This document shows positions 20,054 to 28,810 of a DNA stretch of 36,520 bases, one piece after another. The stretch spans positions 1 through 36,520 of the forward strand of contig DATFKK010000012.1 of NCBI GenBank assembly GCA_035268685.1. The letters are read 5' to 3'. The stretch comes from Candidatus Krumholzibacteriia bacterium (GTDB taxonomy: Bacteria; Krumholzibacteriota; Krumholzibacteriia; JAJRXK01). A program made the position numbers and the translations under genes. The notes beneath the pieces are model-generated. The model searched no databases. It was not told where the DNA came from and saw only the letters and a program-made list of their open reading frames with translations. The stretch's first letter is position 1. Each line of letters starts with the position of its first letter.

Positions 20054-21693
20054 GACGCGCTGCCCTGGCGGCCGGGGTGGCCGTGCTCGGTCTGATCGGG
20101 CCGCCGGCCGCCGTCGCCGATCTGACCGATCCCGAGCGGGTGGAGATCTGGGCCGCCTGGCGCGAGCAGCCCCTCGAGCTGCGCGACGCACCACTGGAGG
20201 ATCTGGCCCTCCTGCCCGGTTCGGACCACGCGACGGCCGAGGCCATCGTCGCCCTGCGCGACGCGGGTGAGTTGCGCACCTGGGACGATCTGCTCGCGGT
20301 CGACGGCCTCGACTCCCACCGGCTGGAGGAATGGCGCGACCTCGTCACCCTCGGGCGTCTGCGCGGGGTGCGGGTGGATGGGCGCTGGGACGGACGCGAC
20401 GTCCGGACGGCCGGCCGCGTGCGCGAGGGACGGACCACCCTCGGCTGGGTCACACGGTCGGACCCGGTCGTGCGCCGCGGCTGGATGGCGGTCGACGCCG
20501 GACGGTGGTCGGTGGTGGCCGGGGCGTTGCGTGCGCGCTTCGGCGGCGGACTGGTGGAGGGGGATGCGCTCGCCCGGGGACGGAGCGGGTGGGCGCGCTC
20601 TCCCCGACCTGGTCGCGTGCGCGGGCGGACCGACGGCTCGCAACCGCGCGCCTGGTCGGGAGTGGGGCTCACCTTCGAGGTCCTCGGCGGCGGGGGCATC
20701 GTGCTGAGCGGCCACGATGCCGAAGACCGTCGCACCACGGTCGTCGCCTGGTCGCAGCCCTGGGGTCCCGACGGCACGTGGGGCACGACGCTGGCGTGGG
20801 GAGACCGTCCCGCCCGTGCCTCCCTGTGGCTGCGGCGCTCGCTGTCGGGGGCCGGTTCGGTGTGGCTCGACGCCGGCGTGGCGCCCGATCTCCGGGCCGG
20901 CGCGACGGCCGCCGGATGGTCGATGCGTGGGCGCGGCTGGAGGGTCCAGACCGCTGTCGCACGTTCCGACCGTCGCCAGCCCGCCGCCCGCGATCCGTTG
21001 ACCGGCCTGCCCCTCGATCGTCCGCACACGGCATGGCAGACGCACGGCCGCGTCCGCGTCGCGCGGGTGACCTTCGAGGCCTCGGTGATCCGCCGCATCC
21101 GATCGGCCGGGAGTTCCCGATCGGCCGAGCAGCGCGTGCGCCTCGTTGCGCGCTGGACCGCGCCCCGGACCCGTACGTCGGACCCGCGGTGGTCGGTCCG
21201 GCTCGGCGCCGGGATCGACGAGGACCTCGAGGCCCCCGTCAGTGAGCCGCGGGCGCGGCTGGTCGTCGAGCGGAGTACGGAGTCTGCGCGCCTGCGCCTG
21301 GCCTGGGGCCGCCGCGGCCCGGTGGCGGACGCGGTCGAGGCGTGGTCGGCGCGCTACCGGTGGCGGACGTCCACGTCGAGCGCCCGGCGGATCGAGCTGG
21401 GAGTCGGGGTGAACCCGGCCGAGCGGTCCGCGGCCTGGGCCGTGGTGCGGCCGCTCGCCGGACCGCTCCCGCTGTGGATCCCGGGACGTGGCCACGCCGC
21501 CTGGGTCGCCGGCGAGTTCGAGGTGCTCGGGACCCGGCTCTCGGCGTGGACCTGGACCCGCGGTCCGGGTGTCGACGCTGGAACGGGATGGGGCCTGGCG
21601 CTGCGCCGGCGCGCCGGCTCGATGGTGCGAAGGTTGCAGCGCGACTCCACGATCCCCTTGCCGCGCGCCCGTGTACCCCGAGGCAGACCGTGA
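20050..21693 (+). CDS. Exported helix-hairpin-helix (ComEA-like) protein with beta-rich body
   Basis: I choose the ATG at 20050 (ATGA overlap), giving 547 residues; an in-frame GTG lies three codons upstream. After a signal peptide (AALAAGVAVLGLIGPPAAVA), residues ~30-95 match a tandem helix-hairpin-helix unit of ComEA type: LRDAPLEDLALLPG, ATAEAIVALRDAGELRTWDD, LLAVDGLDSHRLEEW. Both hairpins lack the canonical GIG, so non-specific DNA binding may be weakened. The remaining ~450 residues are Arg/Trp/Gly-rich alternating strands, like an outer-membrane barrel. FCB bacteria carry large exported HHH proteins with a barrel-like remainder whose role is not established; DNA uptake is one possibility, protein-protein assembly another. 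The stop overlaps the next start (GTGA). Confidence 0.7.
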   Translation: MRRAALAAGVAVLGLIGPPAAVADLTDPERVEIWAAWREQPLELRDAPLEDLALLPGSDHATAEAIVALRDAGELRTWDDLLAVDGLDSHRLEEWRDLVTLGRLRGVRVDGRWDGRDVRTAGRVREGRTTLGWVTRSDPVVRRGWMAVDAGRWSVVAGALRARFGGGLVEGDALARGRSGWARSPRPGRVRGRTDGSQPRAWSGVGLTFEVLGGGGIVLSGHDAEDRRTTVVAWSQPWGPDGTWGTTLAWGDRPARASLWLRRSLSGAGSVWLDAGVAPDLRAGATAAGWSMRGRGWRVQTAVARSDRRQPAARDPLTGLPLDRPHTAWQTHGRVRVARVTFEASVIRRIRSAGSSRSAEQRVRLVARWTAPRTRTSDPRWSVRLGAGIDEDLEAPVSEPRARLVVERSTESARLRLAWGRRGPVADAVEAWSARYRWRTSTSSARRIELGVGVNPAERSAAWAVVRPLAGPLPLWIPGRGHAAWVAGEFEVLGTRLSAWTWTRGPGVDAGTGWGLALRRRAGSMVRRLQRDSTIPLPRARVPRGRP

Positions 21694-23270
21694 CGGATCT
21701 CCACGCGCTTCCCGTCGAGCCGCTGCTGGCCGAGCCCACGCAGGGCCTGGAGCGGTGGACCGTGCCACCCGAGGTGCGGCGCTGGATCGCAGAACTTGCC
21801 GGAGAGGCGGACACGAATGCCCGCTGCGGTCTGCTCTTCCAGTCGTTCCGCAAGCAGGCCGACAGTCCGCTGTTCACGGGTATGGGGCGTGGGATCCTGG
21901 CCGGCAGCGCGCGCGGCGATGCCGAGGCGGTGGCCGTGCTGGCGGCCTTCCTGTCGGTCGACGCTCCGGGCGAGGTGTTGATCGATCGCGTGCGGGAGTT
22001 CTCCAACCTGCACCGCCAGGCCGATCGGTGCCAGCGGCGCCTCGACGCCGGAGAACCGATCGGCAAGCCCGAGCACGCCCTGCTCTCGTCGCTGAACGAT
22101 CTCGATCTCGAGTACGCCGAGCGCTGGAAGAGTCCCGATCCGGCCGGCCGTGTCCGCGACCGGGGGCCGGCGTGGCGCTGTCGGCGCGCCTTCGGCGAGA
22201 CGGTGGGTGCCCTGCACCGGACCGGAACCCTCGACGCAGACGGCATCGCGCGGTTCTGCCGGCTGGCGCGGCTCGAACTGCAGGCCCTCGAGCTGCGCGC
22301 CAGTGCCCTGGCGGGAACGATCAACCCCTACTCGGCCCGTCAGGTGTCGCAGGTCATGCCGATCCTGAGCAGTGTCGACGAGGACCTCCGCGACATGCGG
22401 CGTTTCCTCGGGCAGCTCGAGGAGAGTGGTCGGGCATCACTCTTCCGGGAGCAGTTCCCCTCGGTCTCCAAGCAGCTCGACGAGAGTGACGAGCGGCGGT
22501 TCCGCGAGCGGCTCGGGCAGGAGTCGGACCTGCAGCTGTTGTGGCGGCTGCTGCGGGGGACCGATCGCCATCCACTTCCCCAGCGGACCCTCGCCTGGTA
22601 CGTCGACCGGGTACTCGACGTGGGCGAGGTACTGACCGCCGAGGGGATCCGCGGTCGTCGACTCGACGTGATCACGGCCGCTCTCTGCGTGCTCGAGCAC
22701 CACCGAGACGGCACGGTGCTCCTGCCGGCCTCGCCCCGCGTGCGGGACGTGCTGGCCTCCGCATCGATCGACGGTGTCGAGACCATCGACGCCGGCGTTC
22801 GTCTGAGTCTCGACCCGGCGGCGGCGCGTCGTCTCGCGCTGCCCCACGGTCTGCCCGTGCCGGCCCGCGACGAGCCCGACGTGGAGCCGGCCGAGAAGGC
22901 GCAGGAGGAGACGGTCAAGGATCTCGTGTTGTCGAACATCAACAACACCAGCGTCCTGTTGGGCCTGTTGAAGAACCAGAAGGTGATCAACACGCCGGGC
23001 ATCGTGCGCATGGTGGTGGAACGGTCGCGCAACATGCGTGTGCTCGACACCATCTGCACCGCGCGCAACCTGCACTCGGGCTTCGCGAACAAGGACGTGC
23101 CGCTGGCACTGCTGCGGTCGCCCATGAACATCCCCGTGAAGGTCCTGCGCAAGTTCGTGAACGTGCGCTACGTGTCGAAGATGGACCTGCGCCGAGTCGA
23201 ACGGGACTCCTCCGCGGTCCGCCGCGAGGTCGCCGCCGAGGTGGGCGCCTACCTCAAGTCGCTCGCCTGA
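21690..23270 (+). CDS. Soluble repeat protein with HEAT-like C-terminal repeats, function unknown
   Basis: This 526-residue protein has no signal peptide or membrane segment. It starts at a GTG overlapping the previous stop (GTGA). The sequence is mostly helical and charged. The C-terminal ~120 residues show repeated units such as ETVKDLVLSNINNTSVLLGL, then TPGIVRMVVERSRNMRV, then LALLRSPMNIPVKVLRKFVN and MDLRRVERDSSAVRREV. These resemble the short helical repeats of deltaproteobacterial and related cytoplasmic proteins (DUF2336/HEAT-like) that act as scaffolds. I cannot name a family with confidence. Being the only apparently cytoplasmic product in a four-gene coupled set with exported partners is notable: it may be a cytoplasmic regulator or assembly factor. 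No terminator with a T-tract follows. Confidence 0.65.
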   Translation: MTDLHALPVEPLLAEPTQGLERWTVPPEVRRWIAELAGEADTNARCGLLFQSFRKQADSPLFTGMGRGILAGSARGDAEAVAVLAAFLSVDAPGEVLIDRVREFSNLHRQADRCQRRLDAGEPIGKPEHALLSSLNDLDLEYAERWKSPDPAGRVRDRGPAWRCRRAFGETVGALHRTGTLDADGIARFCRLARLELQALELRASALAGTINPYSARQVSQVMPILSSVDEDLRDMRRFLGQLEESGRASLFREQFPSVSKQLDESDERRFRERLGQESDLQLLWRLLRGTDRHPLPQRTLAWYVDRVLDVGEVLTAEGIRGRRLDVITAALCVLEHHRDGTVLLPASPRVRDVLASASIDGVETIDAGVRLSLDPAAARRLALPHGLPVPARDEPDVEPAEKAQEETVKDLVLSNINNTSVLLGLLKNQKVINTPGIVRMVVERSRNMRVLDTICTARNLHSGFANKDVPLALLRSPMNIPVKVLRKFVNVRYVSKMDLRRVERDSSAVRREVAAEVGAYLKSLA

Positions 23271-23303
23271 TCCATTCGCATCTTCCGCGACCGACCTCAC
23301 GGA

Positions 23304-23323
23304 GTCGCTTCTGGTCAAGCGAC
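23304..23323 (+). promoter_or_regulatory. Perfect inverted repeat over the -35 of the aminotransferase promoter
   Basis: GTCGCTT (23304-23310), six bases, then AAGCGAC (23317-23323): an exact 7-6-7 inverted repeat. It covers the predicted -35 at 23312-23317, the position expected of a repressor operator. As RNA it could instead form a hairpin after the preceding gene, but no T-tract follows. Confidence 0.4.
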
Positions 23324-23340
23324 GGGCGAGGGTCTACATT
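23312..23340 (+). promoter_or_regulatory. Probable promoter for the aminotransferase-purD unit
   Basis: TGGTCA (23312-23317; four of six consensus bases), a 17-base spacer and TACATT (23335-23340). Transcription would start near 23347, about 120 nt before the ATG at 23469. Confidence 0.4.
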
Positions 23341-23468
23341 CGCCAAGTTGTGCCTCCGTGCGCCCGATCCGTGGTGCGCGGTGGGTTCCGGGGCCGGTCC
23401 GCACCGTCGGTCGAGCGACGGGAGTGGAGCCGCGGCCCCCCGAGCCCCGTCGACAGGGGAGGTTCGTC

Positions 23469-24647
23469 ATGGCCGTCCAGCTCGCGAAGCGCATGCAGCG
23501 TCTCGGAACCGAAACCGCGTTCGAAGTCCTTGCCCGCGCGAAGGCACTCGAGGCGAAGGGCCGTTCGGTGGTCCACCTCGAGATCGGCGAGCCCGACTTC
23601 GACACGCCGCGGAACATCGTCGATGCCGGCGTGAAGGCCCTGCAGGAGGGCGCGACGCACTACGGGCCCTCGGCCGGTCTGCCGCAGGCGCGCGAGGCCT
23701 TCGCCGAGCACTTCTCGCGCGACCGCGGCGTCCAGGTCACGCCCGAGCAGTTCGTGATCACGCCCGGCGCGAAGCCCATCCTGTACTTCGTGATCACCGC
23801 GCTGGTGGACGAGGGCGCAGAGGTCGTCTATCCCAATCCCGGCTTCCCGATCTACGAGTCGGTGATCGACTTCGTCGGCGGCAAGGCCGTACCGTTGCCG
23901 CTGCGCGAGGAGAACGACTTCCGTATCGACCACGACGAACTGCGCTCGCTCACCAATTCCAACACCAGGCTGATCATCATCAACTCACCGGGCAATCCGA
24001 CCGGTGGCGTCTTGACGATGGAGGACCTCGAGGTCGTCGCCGAGGTGGCGAAGAAGAACGATGCCTGGGTGCTGGCCGACGAGATCTACAGCCACATCGT
24101 GTACGAGGGCGAGCACCGGTCGATCCTCGAGATCGACGGCATGGCCGAGCGCACGATCGTCCTCGACGGTCATTCGAAGACCTACGCCATGACCGGATGG
24201 CGGCTGGGCTACGGTGTCATGCCGCAGGACCTGGCGCCGGCCATCGCGCGATTGATGACGAACGTGAACAGCTGCACCGCGAGCTTCACGCAGCTCGCCG
24301 GTGTCGAAGCGCTGCTCGGCGACCAGTCCGGCGCCGAAGCCATGGTCAAGGAGTTCCAGATCCGCCGTGATCTGCTCGTCGACGCGTTGAACGACATCCC
24401 GGGTCTGCGTTGCAAGAAACCCGGAGGCGCGTTCTACGTGTTCCCGAACGTCGAGGAAACCGGTGCAAAGGCGGAGGACTTCGCCCGCACGCTGCTCGAC
24501 GAGTACGGTGTGGCGAGTCTGGCCGGGACCTCGTTCGGTCGCTTCGGCGCGGGCTATCTCCGATTCAGCTACGCCAACAGCCAGGACAACCTGCGCGAGG
24601 CGGTCACGCGGATCCGCCGCTACGTCGACGATCTCGCGCGCGCCTAG
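23469..24647 (+). CDS. PLP-dependent class I/II aminotransferase (aspartate/aromatic type)
   Basis: This is a 392-residue cytoplasmic aminotransferase. The ATG follows GGGGAGG; the frame extends upstream but only with Arg/Pro-rich non-family residues. Fold-type I hallmarks are present in order: LEIGEPDFDTP, the GAKPILYFVI helix at the cofactor phosphate end, INSPGNPTGG (Asn176), ADEIYSHIVYE (Asp204, Tyr207), SKTYAMTGWRLGY (PLP lysine Lys237, Arg245) and a substrate-carboxylate arginine near the end (YLRFSYANS). The closest known groups are AspB-like aspartate/aromatic aminotransferases of subgroup I-gamma; the exact amino donor cannot be read from sequence. It lies 9 bases before purD, which uses glycine, so an amino-acid supply link is possible but unproven. 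Confidence 0.92.
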   Translation: MAVQLAKRMQRLGTETAFEVLARAKALEAKGRSVVHLEIGEPDFDTPRNIVDAGVKALQEGATHYGPSAGLPQAREAFAEHFSRDRGVQVTPEQFVITPGAKPILYFVITALVDEGAEVVYPNPGFPIYESVIDFVGGKAVPLPLREENDFRIDHDELRSLTNSNTRLIIINSPGNPTGGVLTMEDLEVVAEVAKKNDAWVLADEIYSHIVYEGEHRSILEIDGMAERTIVLDGHSKTYAMTGWRLGYGVMPQDLAPAIARLMTNVNSCTASFTQLAGVEALLGDQSGAEAMVKEFQIRRDLLVDALNDIPGLRCKKPGGAFYVFPNVEETGAKAEDFARTLLDEYGVASLAGTSFGRFGAGYLRFSYANSQDNLREAVTRIRRYVDDLARA

Positions 24648-24656
24648 GAGCACGGC

Positions 24657-25922
24657 ATGGCCCGAGTTCTGGTGATCGGCGGGGGTGGGCGCGAGCACGC
24701 TCTCGCCCGTGGCCTGTCGCGTTCGTCGAGCGTGGACCGGGTCTTCGTGGCTCCTGGCAACGACGGCATGGTCGACGTCGCCGAGTGCGTCGTCGCGAAG
24801 ACGCTCGACGACCAGGTCCGCGCGGCCTCGGAGCTCGACGTCGACCTCGTGGTGGTCGGGCCCGAACAGCCGCTGGTCGACGGCCTGGCCGATCGCCTGC
24901 GCGCGTCGGGCCGCACCGTCTTCGGCCCCGATTCCGTGGCGGCACGCATCGAGGGCGACAAGGCGTGGTCGAAGCAACTCATGCTCGACGCGGGGGTGCC
25001 GACGGCTGCGGCGGCTGCCTTCGACCGTCTCGAACCCGCGCTCGAACACGTACGGTCCACCGGTGGGCAGTGTGTGGTCAAGGCCACGGGCCTGGCCGCC
25101 GGAAAAGGGGTCACCGTGTGCTCGGACGTCGCGACGGCCGAGGCGGCGGTGCGCGCGTGCCTGGTCGAAGCGGTCTTCGGCGAGGCCGGATCGTCGGTGC
25201 TGATCGAGGAGCGACTCGACGGACCCGAGTTGTCGGTCTTCGCCGTGTCGGACGGCCGGGAGGTCGCCACCTTCGCGCCGAGCCGCGACCACAAGCGTCT
25301 CGGCGACGGCGACGAGGGTCCGAACACCGGAGGCATGGGCGCCTACACGCCGGTGGCCGACGCGACCGACGCACTCGTGGCGAACGTCGCGGAGGGGGTC
25401 GTCGGCCCCACGCTCGACGCGTTGCGTGCGCGGGGGGTGGAGTACCGCGGCCTGCTGTACGTCGGTCTCATGCTGACCGCCGACGGGCCGAAGGTGCTGG
25501 AGTACAACTGCCGCTTCGGTGATCCCGAGACCCAGGTGGTGGTGCCCGCCTTCGACGGCGACCTGTACGAGTTGCTGCGCGGCGCGGCAGAGGGCTCGCT
25601 GGGGACTCGTGGCCCGTTGCCGAGTGATGGAGCGGCAGTGGGCGTCGTGCTCGCTTCGGCGGGCTATCCGGCGTCGAGTACGAAGGGTGTTCCCGTGCCC
25701 GGTCTCGTCGACCTGGAGACGACCGACGACGAGATCGTCTTCCACGCGGCCACGCGGCGGAGTGACGCGGGCTGGGAGACGAACGGGGGGCGGGTGCTGT
25801 GCGCCGTCGGCCGCGGAGCCGATGTGGCCGAAGCCCGGAAGCGGGCCGATGCCCTGGCCGGCCGCCTCGAGTTCCAAGGTGCGCAGCGAAGGCACGACAT
25901 CGGAGCCCGGGAGGCGTCCTGA
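24657..25922 (+). CDS. purD: Phosphoribosylamine-glycine ligase (GAR synthetase)
   Basis: This enzyme joins glycine to 5-phosphoribosylamine using ATP, the second step of purine synthesis. The 421-residue length is normal. The N-terminal domain shows VLVIGGGGREHALA and VVGPEQPLVDGLAD. The ATP-grasp core has KATGLAAGKGV, APSRDHKRLGDGDEGPNTGG and GMGAYTP, then VEYRGLLYVGLM and EYNCRFGDPETQ with metal- and ATP-binding residues. The C-terminal domain contains SAGYPASSTKG. The start ATG follows GGAG that overlaps the stop of the aminotransferase gene, a sign of coupling. glyA, which makes glycine, lies 1.6 kb downstream in the next operon. Confidence 0.97.
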   Translation: MARVLVIGGGGREHALARGLSRSSSVDRVFVAPGNDGMVDVAECVVAKTLDDQVRAASELDVDLVVVGPEQPLVDGLADRLRASGRTVFGPDSVAARIEGDKAWSKQLMLDAGVPTAAAAAFDRLEPALEHVRSTGGQCVVKATGLAAGKGVTVCSDVATAEAAVRACLVEAVFGEAGSSVLIEERLDGPELSVFAVSDGREVATFAPSRDHKRLGDGDEGPNTGGMGAYTPVADATDALVANVAEGVVGPTLDALRARGVEYRGLLYVGLMLTADGPKVLEYNCRFGDPETQVVVPAFDGDLYELLRGAAEGSLGTRGPLPSDGAAVGVVLASAGYPASSTKGVPVPGLVDLETTDDEIVFHAATRRSDAGWETNGGRVLCAVGRGADVAEARKRADALAGRLEFQGAQRRHDIGAREAS

Positions 25923-25962
25923 GCCCGGACCTCCGGTGGACCGGCGCTGCAGTCGGGTGCGC

Positions 25963-25991
25963 TTGACGCCCCTGCGGCCTCCCGGTAGCTT
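25963..25991 (+). promoter_or_regulatory. Sigma70-type promoter for the phosphatase-ilvE-glyA-nrdR-tatC operon
   Basis: TTGACG (25963-25968), a 17-base spacer and TAGCTT (25986-25991). The start of transcription would be near 25998, about 30 nt before the ATG at 26030. Confidence 0.6.
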
Positions 25992-26029
25992 TCGCCGGCA
26001 ACCCCGTTCCCGGGTGGGAGCACGAATCC

Positions 26030-26512
26030 ATGATCCGCATCCTGTTCGTCTGCACCGGGAACACCTGTCGCAGTCCGTTGGCCGAGGCCGCGGCGCGCCG
26101 GATCTTCGCCGATCACGACGACCTGCACTTCGCGTCGGCCGGGATCGCGGCCGACCAGGGCGCGCCTGCCTCGAACCATGCGCAGTTCGTGGCGCGGGAA
26201 CGCGGTGTCGATCTCGGGGCGCACCGCAGCCGCGTTCTCGATGCCGACCTGGCCGCCGGTGCCGATCTGATCCTGACCATGACGCGCGGCCACGCGGATG
26301 CCGCCCGCCGAATGCTGGGCGCCGAGGCGCGCGGGAAGGTCCTGACGCTCGCCGAGGCCGCGGAACGGTCCCGCCCCGTCGACGTGGACGATCCCATCGG
26401 CGGGACGCTCGAGGACTACGAGAGGACGAACGAGCAGATCGAATCCATGGTCGAAGCCCTCCGGCCGCGCCTGGACGCGCTCCGCGCCGGTGCCGTCCGG
26501 GGCGACGACTGA
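26030..26512 (+). CDS. Low-molecular-weight protein phosphatase, possibly phosphoarginine-specific (YwlE-like)
   Basis: This 160-residue protein has the family P-loop VCTGNTCRSP (nucleophile Cys8, Arg14) at the N-terminus and the general acid in VDVDDPIGG (Asp121 before Pro122). LMW phosphatases use this loop to hydrolyse phosphotyrosine via a cysteinyl-phosphate. Position 12 is Thr. In the characterised arginine phosphatase YwlE the matching residue (Thr11) sets phosphoarginine preference, while tyrosine phosphatases carry a bulky aliphatic residue there. Arginine-phosphatase activity is therefore plausible, but no McsB-type arginine kinase gene is in this window. It is first in a five-gene operon. 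Alternatives are tyrosine phosphatase or an arsenate-reductase-like role; the latter is less likely because the CX5R loop and DP motif are phosphatase-like and no ars genes are near. Confidence 0.88.
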   Translation: MIRILFVCTGNTCRSPLAEAAARRIFADHDDLHFASAGIAADQGAPASNHAQFVARERGVDLGAHRSRVLDADLAAGADLILTMTRGHADAARRMLGAEARGKVLTLAEAAERSRPVDVDDPIGGTLEDYERTNEQIESMVEALRPRLDALRAGAVRGDD

Positions 26513-26569
26513 ACGACAACAGAGCCGCATCGGGTCGTGGTGCGACTCCCCGGTCAGAAAGGACTTCCG

Positions 26570-27502
26570 ATGAACGCAGCGTCGAAGGGCCCGAGGGCGG
26601 ACTTCGTGTGGATGGACGGCGAGATGGTGCCGTGGGACGACGCGAACATCCACGTGCTCAGCCACGTGATCCACTACGGGAGCGGCGTGTTCGAAGGGGC
26701 GCGGGTCTACCAGCACCCGAGGGGTTCCGCCATGTTCCGCATGCGCGACCATGTCCGTCGACTCGCCGAGAGCGCCAAGATGCTGCGCATGGAGATCGCC
26801 TGGTCGGCCGACGAGCTCTACGAGGCGATCCGTGAGACCGTGAAGAAGAACGGCCTCGACGCCTGCTACGTTCGACCGGTGGTCTACCGGGGCGCGGGTC
26901 CGGCCGGCGTGAATCCGCTGAACAATCCCGTGAACGTGTTCATCGCCGTATGGCCCTGGGGAGCCTACCTCGGGGACGAGGCCATCAACGACGGTGTGGA
27001 CGTTTGCACCAGCAGCTTCCGCCGCATGGCTCCCGACACGCACCTGCCCATGGGCAAGGTCGTGGGTAACTACGTGAACTCCCAGTACGCCAAGATGGAA
27101 GCCGTACTCGGCGGCTTCGCCGAGGCGATCATGCTCGACGTCTACGGCAATCTGGCCGAGGGCAGTGGAGAGAATCTGTTCGTGATCCGTGACGAGCGGA
27201 TCTACACGCCCATGTACGGCAACACCGTCCTCGGCGGCATCACGCGCAACTGCGCCATGGTGCTCGCGAGGGAGATGGGCTACGAGGTGGTCGAGCAGGC
27301 GATCCCGCGAGAGTTCCTCTACGTGGCCGACGAGGCCTTCTTCACCGGCACCGCCGCCGAGGTCACGCCCATCCGCAGCGTGGACCGGTTGCCCGTCGGC
27401 GCGGGTTCACGGGGACCGATCACCGAGAAGATCCAGAAGGCCTTCTTCGACATCATCGAGGGCCGCGAGGAAGACCGCCACGAGTGGCTCGAGTTCGTCT
27501 GA
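26570..27502 (+). CDS. ilvE: Branched-chain amino acid aminotransferase
   Basis: This is a class IV PLP aminotransferase making or degrading leucine, isoleucine and valine with glutamate/2-oxoglutarate. Starting at the ATG after AAAGGA it has 310 residues, the usual size. Hallmarks: HYGSGVFEGARVY near residue 36, FRMRDHVRRLAESAKML, GAYLGDEAINDG, the PLP lysine Lys163 in MGKVVGNYVNS, and AEGSGENLFVIRD, LGGITRN, SGTAAE-like FFTGTAAEVTPIRSVD. The C-terminal GPITEKIQKAFFDI also fits the E. coli enzyme. D-amino-acid transaminase is a close relative, but the N-terminal and GTAAEVTP motifs favour IlvE. It lies 57 bases after the phosphatase and 42 before glyA. Confidence 0.93.
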   Translation: MNAASKGPRADFVWMDGEMVPWDDANIHVLSHVIHYGSGVFEGARVYQHPRGSAMFRMRDHVRRLAESAKMLRMEIAWSADELYEAIRETVKKNGLDACYVRPVVYRGAGPAGVNPLNNPVNVFIAVWPWGAYLGDEAINDGVDVCTSSFRRMAPDTHLPMGKVVGNYVNSQYAKMEAVLGGFAEAIMLDVYGNLAEGSGENLFVIRDERIYTPMYGNTVLGGITRNCAMVLAREMGYEVVEQAIPREFLYVADEAFFTGTAAEVTPIRSVDRLPVGAGSRGPITEKIQKAFFDIIEGREEDRHEWLEFV

Positions 27503-27544
27503 TCGACGCCGCCGGCGTGCGCGCCCGGCAGAAAGGGGCCTGAC

Positions 27545-28801
27545 ATGAGCTTCCTGCAGAACACCGACCCGCAGATCGCCGACCTGGTCCACCGGGAGTT
27601 CGACCGGCAGCGCAAGGGTCTGGAGATGATCGCCAGTGAGAACTTCACCAGCCCGGCGGTGATGGAGGCGGTGGGTTCGGTGCTGACGAACAAGTACGCC
27701 GAGGGTTATCCGGGGCGTCGCTACTACGGCGGGTGCGAGTTCGTCGACGAGGTCGAGCGCCTGGCCCGCAGGCGGGCCTGCGAGCTCTTCGGGGCGGCGC
27801 ACGCCAATGTACAGCCGCACAGTGGCAGCACGGCGAACCAGACCGCGTTCCTGGCCCTGCTCGAGCCCGGCGACCGTATCCTGGGCCTGAGCCTCAGCCA
27901 CGGGGGTCACCTGACCCACGGTCACGCGGTCAATTTCAGTGGCATGCTGTTCGAGGCACACCACTACGAGGTCGATCGTGAGACCGAGCAGATCGACTAC
28001 GACGCGTTGGCCGCGCAGGCCCGTGAGCTGCGGCCGAAGCTGTTGATCGCCGGCAGCAGTGCCTATCCGCGCGCGTGGGACTTCGAGCGCATGGGCGCGA
28101 TCGCGAAGGAACTGGAGATCCCGTTGCTCGTCGACATGGCCCACTTCGCGGGTCTCGTCGCGGCGAAGTTGCACCCCGATCCGGTGCCGCACGCGAACGT
28201 GATCACCACGACCACGCACAAGACCCTGCGCGGACCGCGCGGCGGGCTCATCCTGGCCGACGACGACCACTTCAAGAAGATCAACAAGATCAACTTCCCC
28301 GGCATGCAGGGCGGGCCCTTCATGCACGTGATCGCCGGTAAGGCGGTGGCCTTCCACGAGGCCATGAGCGAGAAGTTCCGCGCCGACCAGGCCCAGACCG
28401 TGGCCAACGCGCGCGCACTCGGGGAGTTCCTCGTCGAGCGTGGGCTGCGTCTGGTGAGCGGTGGAACCGACACCCACCTGGTGCTCGTCGACCTGCGCCC
28501 GAAGGGCCTGACGGGTAAGCAGGCGGAGGCCGTCCTGGAGGAGGTCGGGATCACGGTGAACAAGAACACCATTCCCTTCGATCCCGAGAGTCCCTTCGTC
28601 ACCAGTGGTATCCGGGTCGGTACCCCCGCACTGACCACGCGTGGCATGAAGGAAGACCAGATGCGGGAGATCGCGGCGGTGATGGGCGACGCGCTCGAGG
28701 CCGGGGAGGAGAGCGACGCACTGCCCGGTCTGCGGAAGCGGATCGAGGAACTGGCGGACGCCTTCCCGTTGTATCCCGAACTCGTCGGCGCCTCGCTGTA
28801 G
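27545..28801 (+). CDS. glyA: Serine hydroxymethyltransferase
   Basis: This enzyme converts serine and tetrahydrofolate to glycine and 5,10-methylene-tetrahydrofolate, supplying one-carbon units and glycine. It has 418 residues, as expected. Motifs in order: [69 protein letters not shown], and the PLP lysine Lys226 in [14 protein letters not shown]. The later NKNTIPFD and [14 protein letters not shown] motifs are intact. The ribosome site AAAGGGGCC precedes the ATG by few bases. The short leader contains a weak ACGCC/GGCGT inverted repeat (27505-27517). The gene sits between ilvE and nrdR and probably shares their transcript. Confidence 0.97.
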   Translation: MSFLQNTDPQIADLVHREFDRQRKGLEMIASENFTSPAVMEAVGSVLTNKYAEGYPGRRYYGGCEFVDEVERLARRRACELFGAAHANVQPHSGSTANQTAFLALLEPGDRILGLSLSHGGHLTHGHAVNFSGMLFEAHHYEVDRETEQIDYDALAAQARELRPKLLIAGSSAYPRAWDFERMGAIAKELEIPLLVDMAHFAGLVAAKLHPDPVPHANVITTTTHKTLRGPRGGLILADDDHFKKINKINFPGMQGGPFMHVIAGKAVAFHEAMSEKFRADQAQTVANARALGEFLVERGLRLVSGGTDTHLVLVDLRPKGLTGKQAEAVLEEVGITVNKNTIPFDPESPFVTSGIRVGTPALTTRGMKEDQMREIAAVMGDALEAGEESDALPGLRKRIEELADAFPLYPELVGASL

Positions 28802-28810
28802 AGGGCGTCG

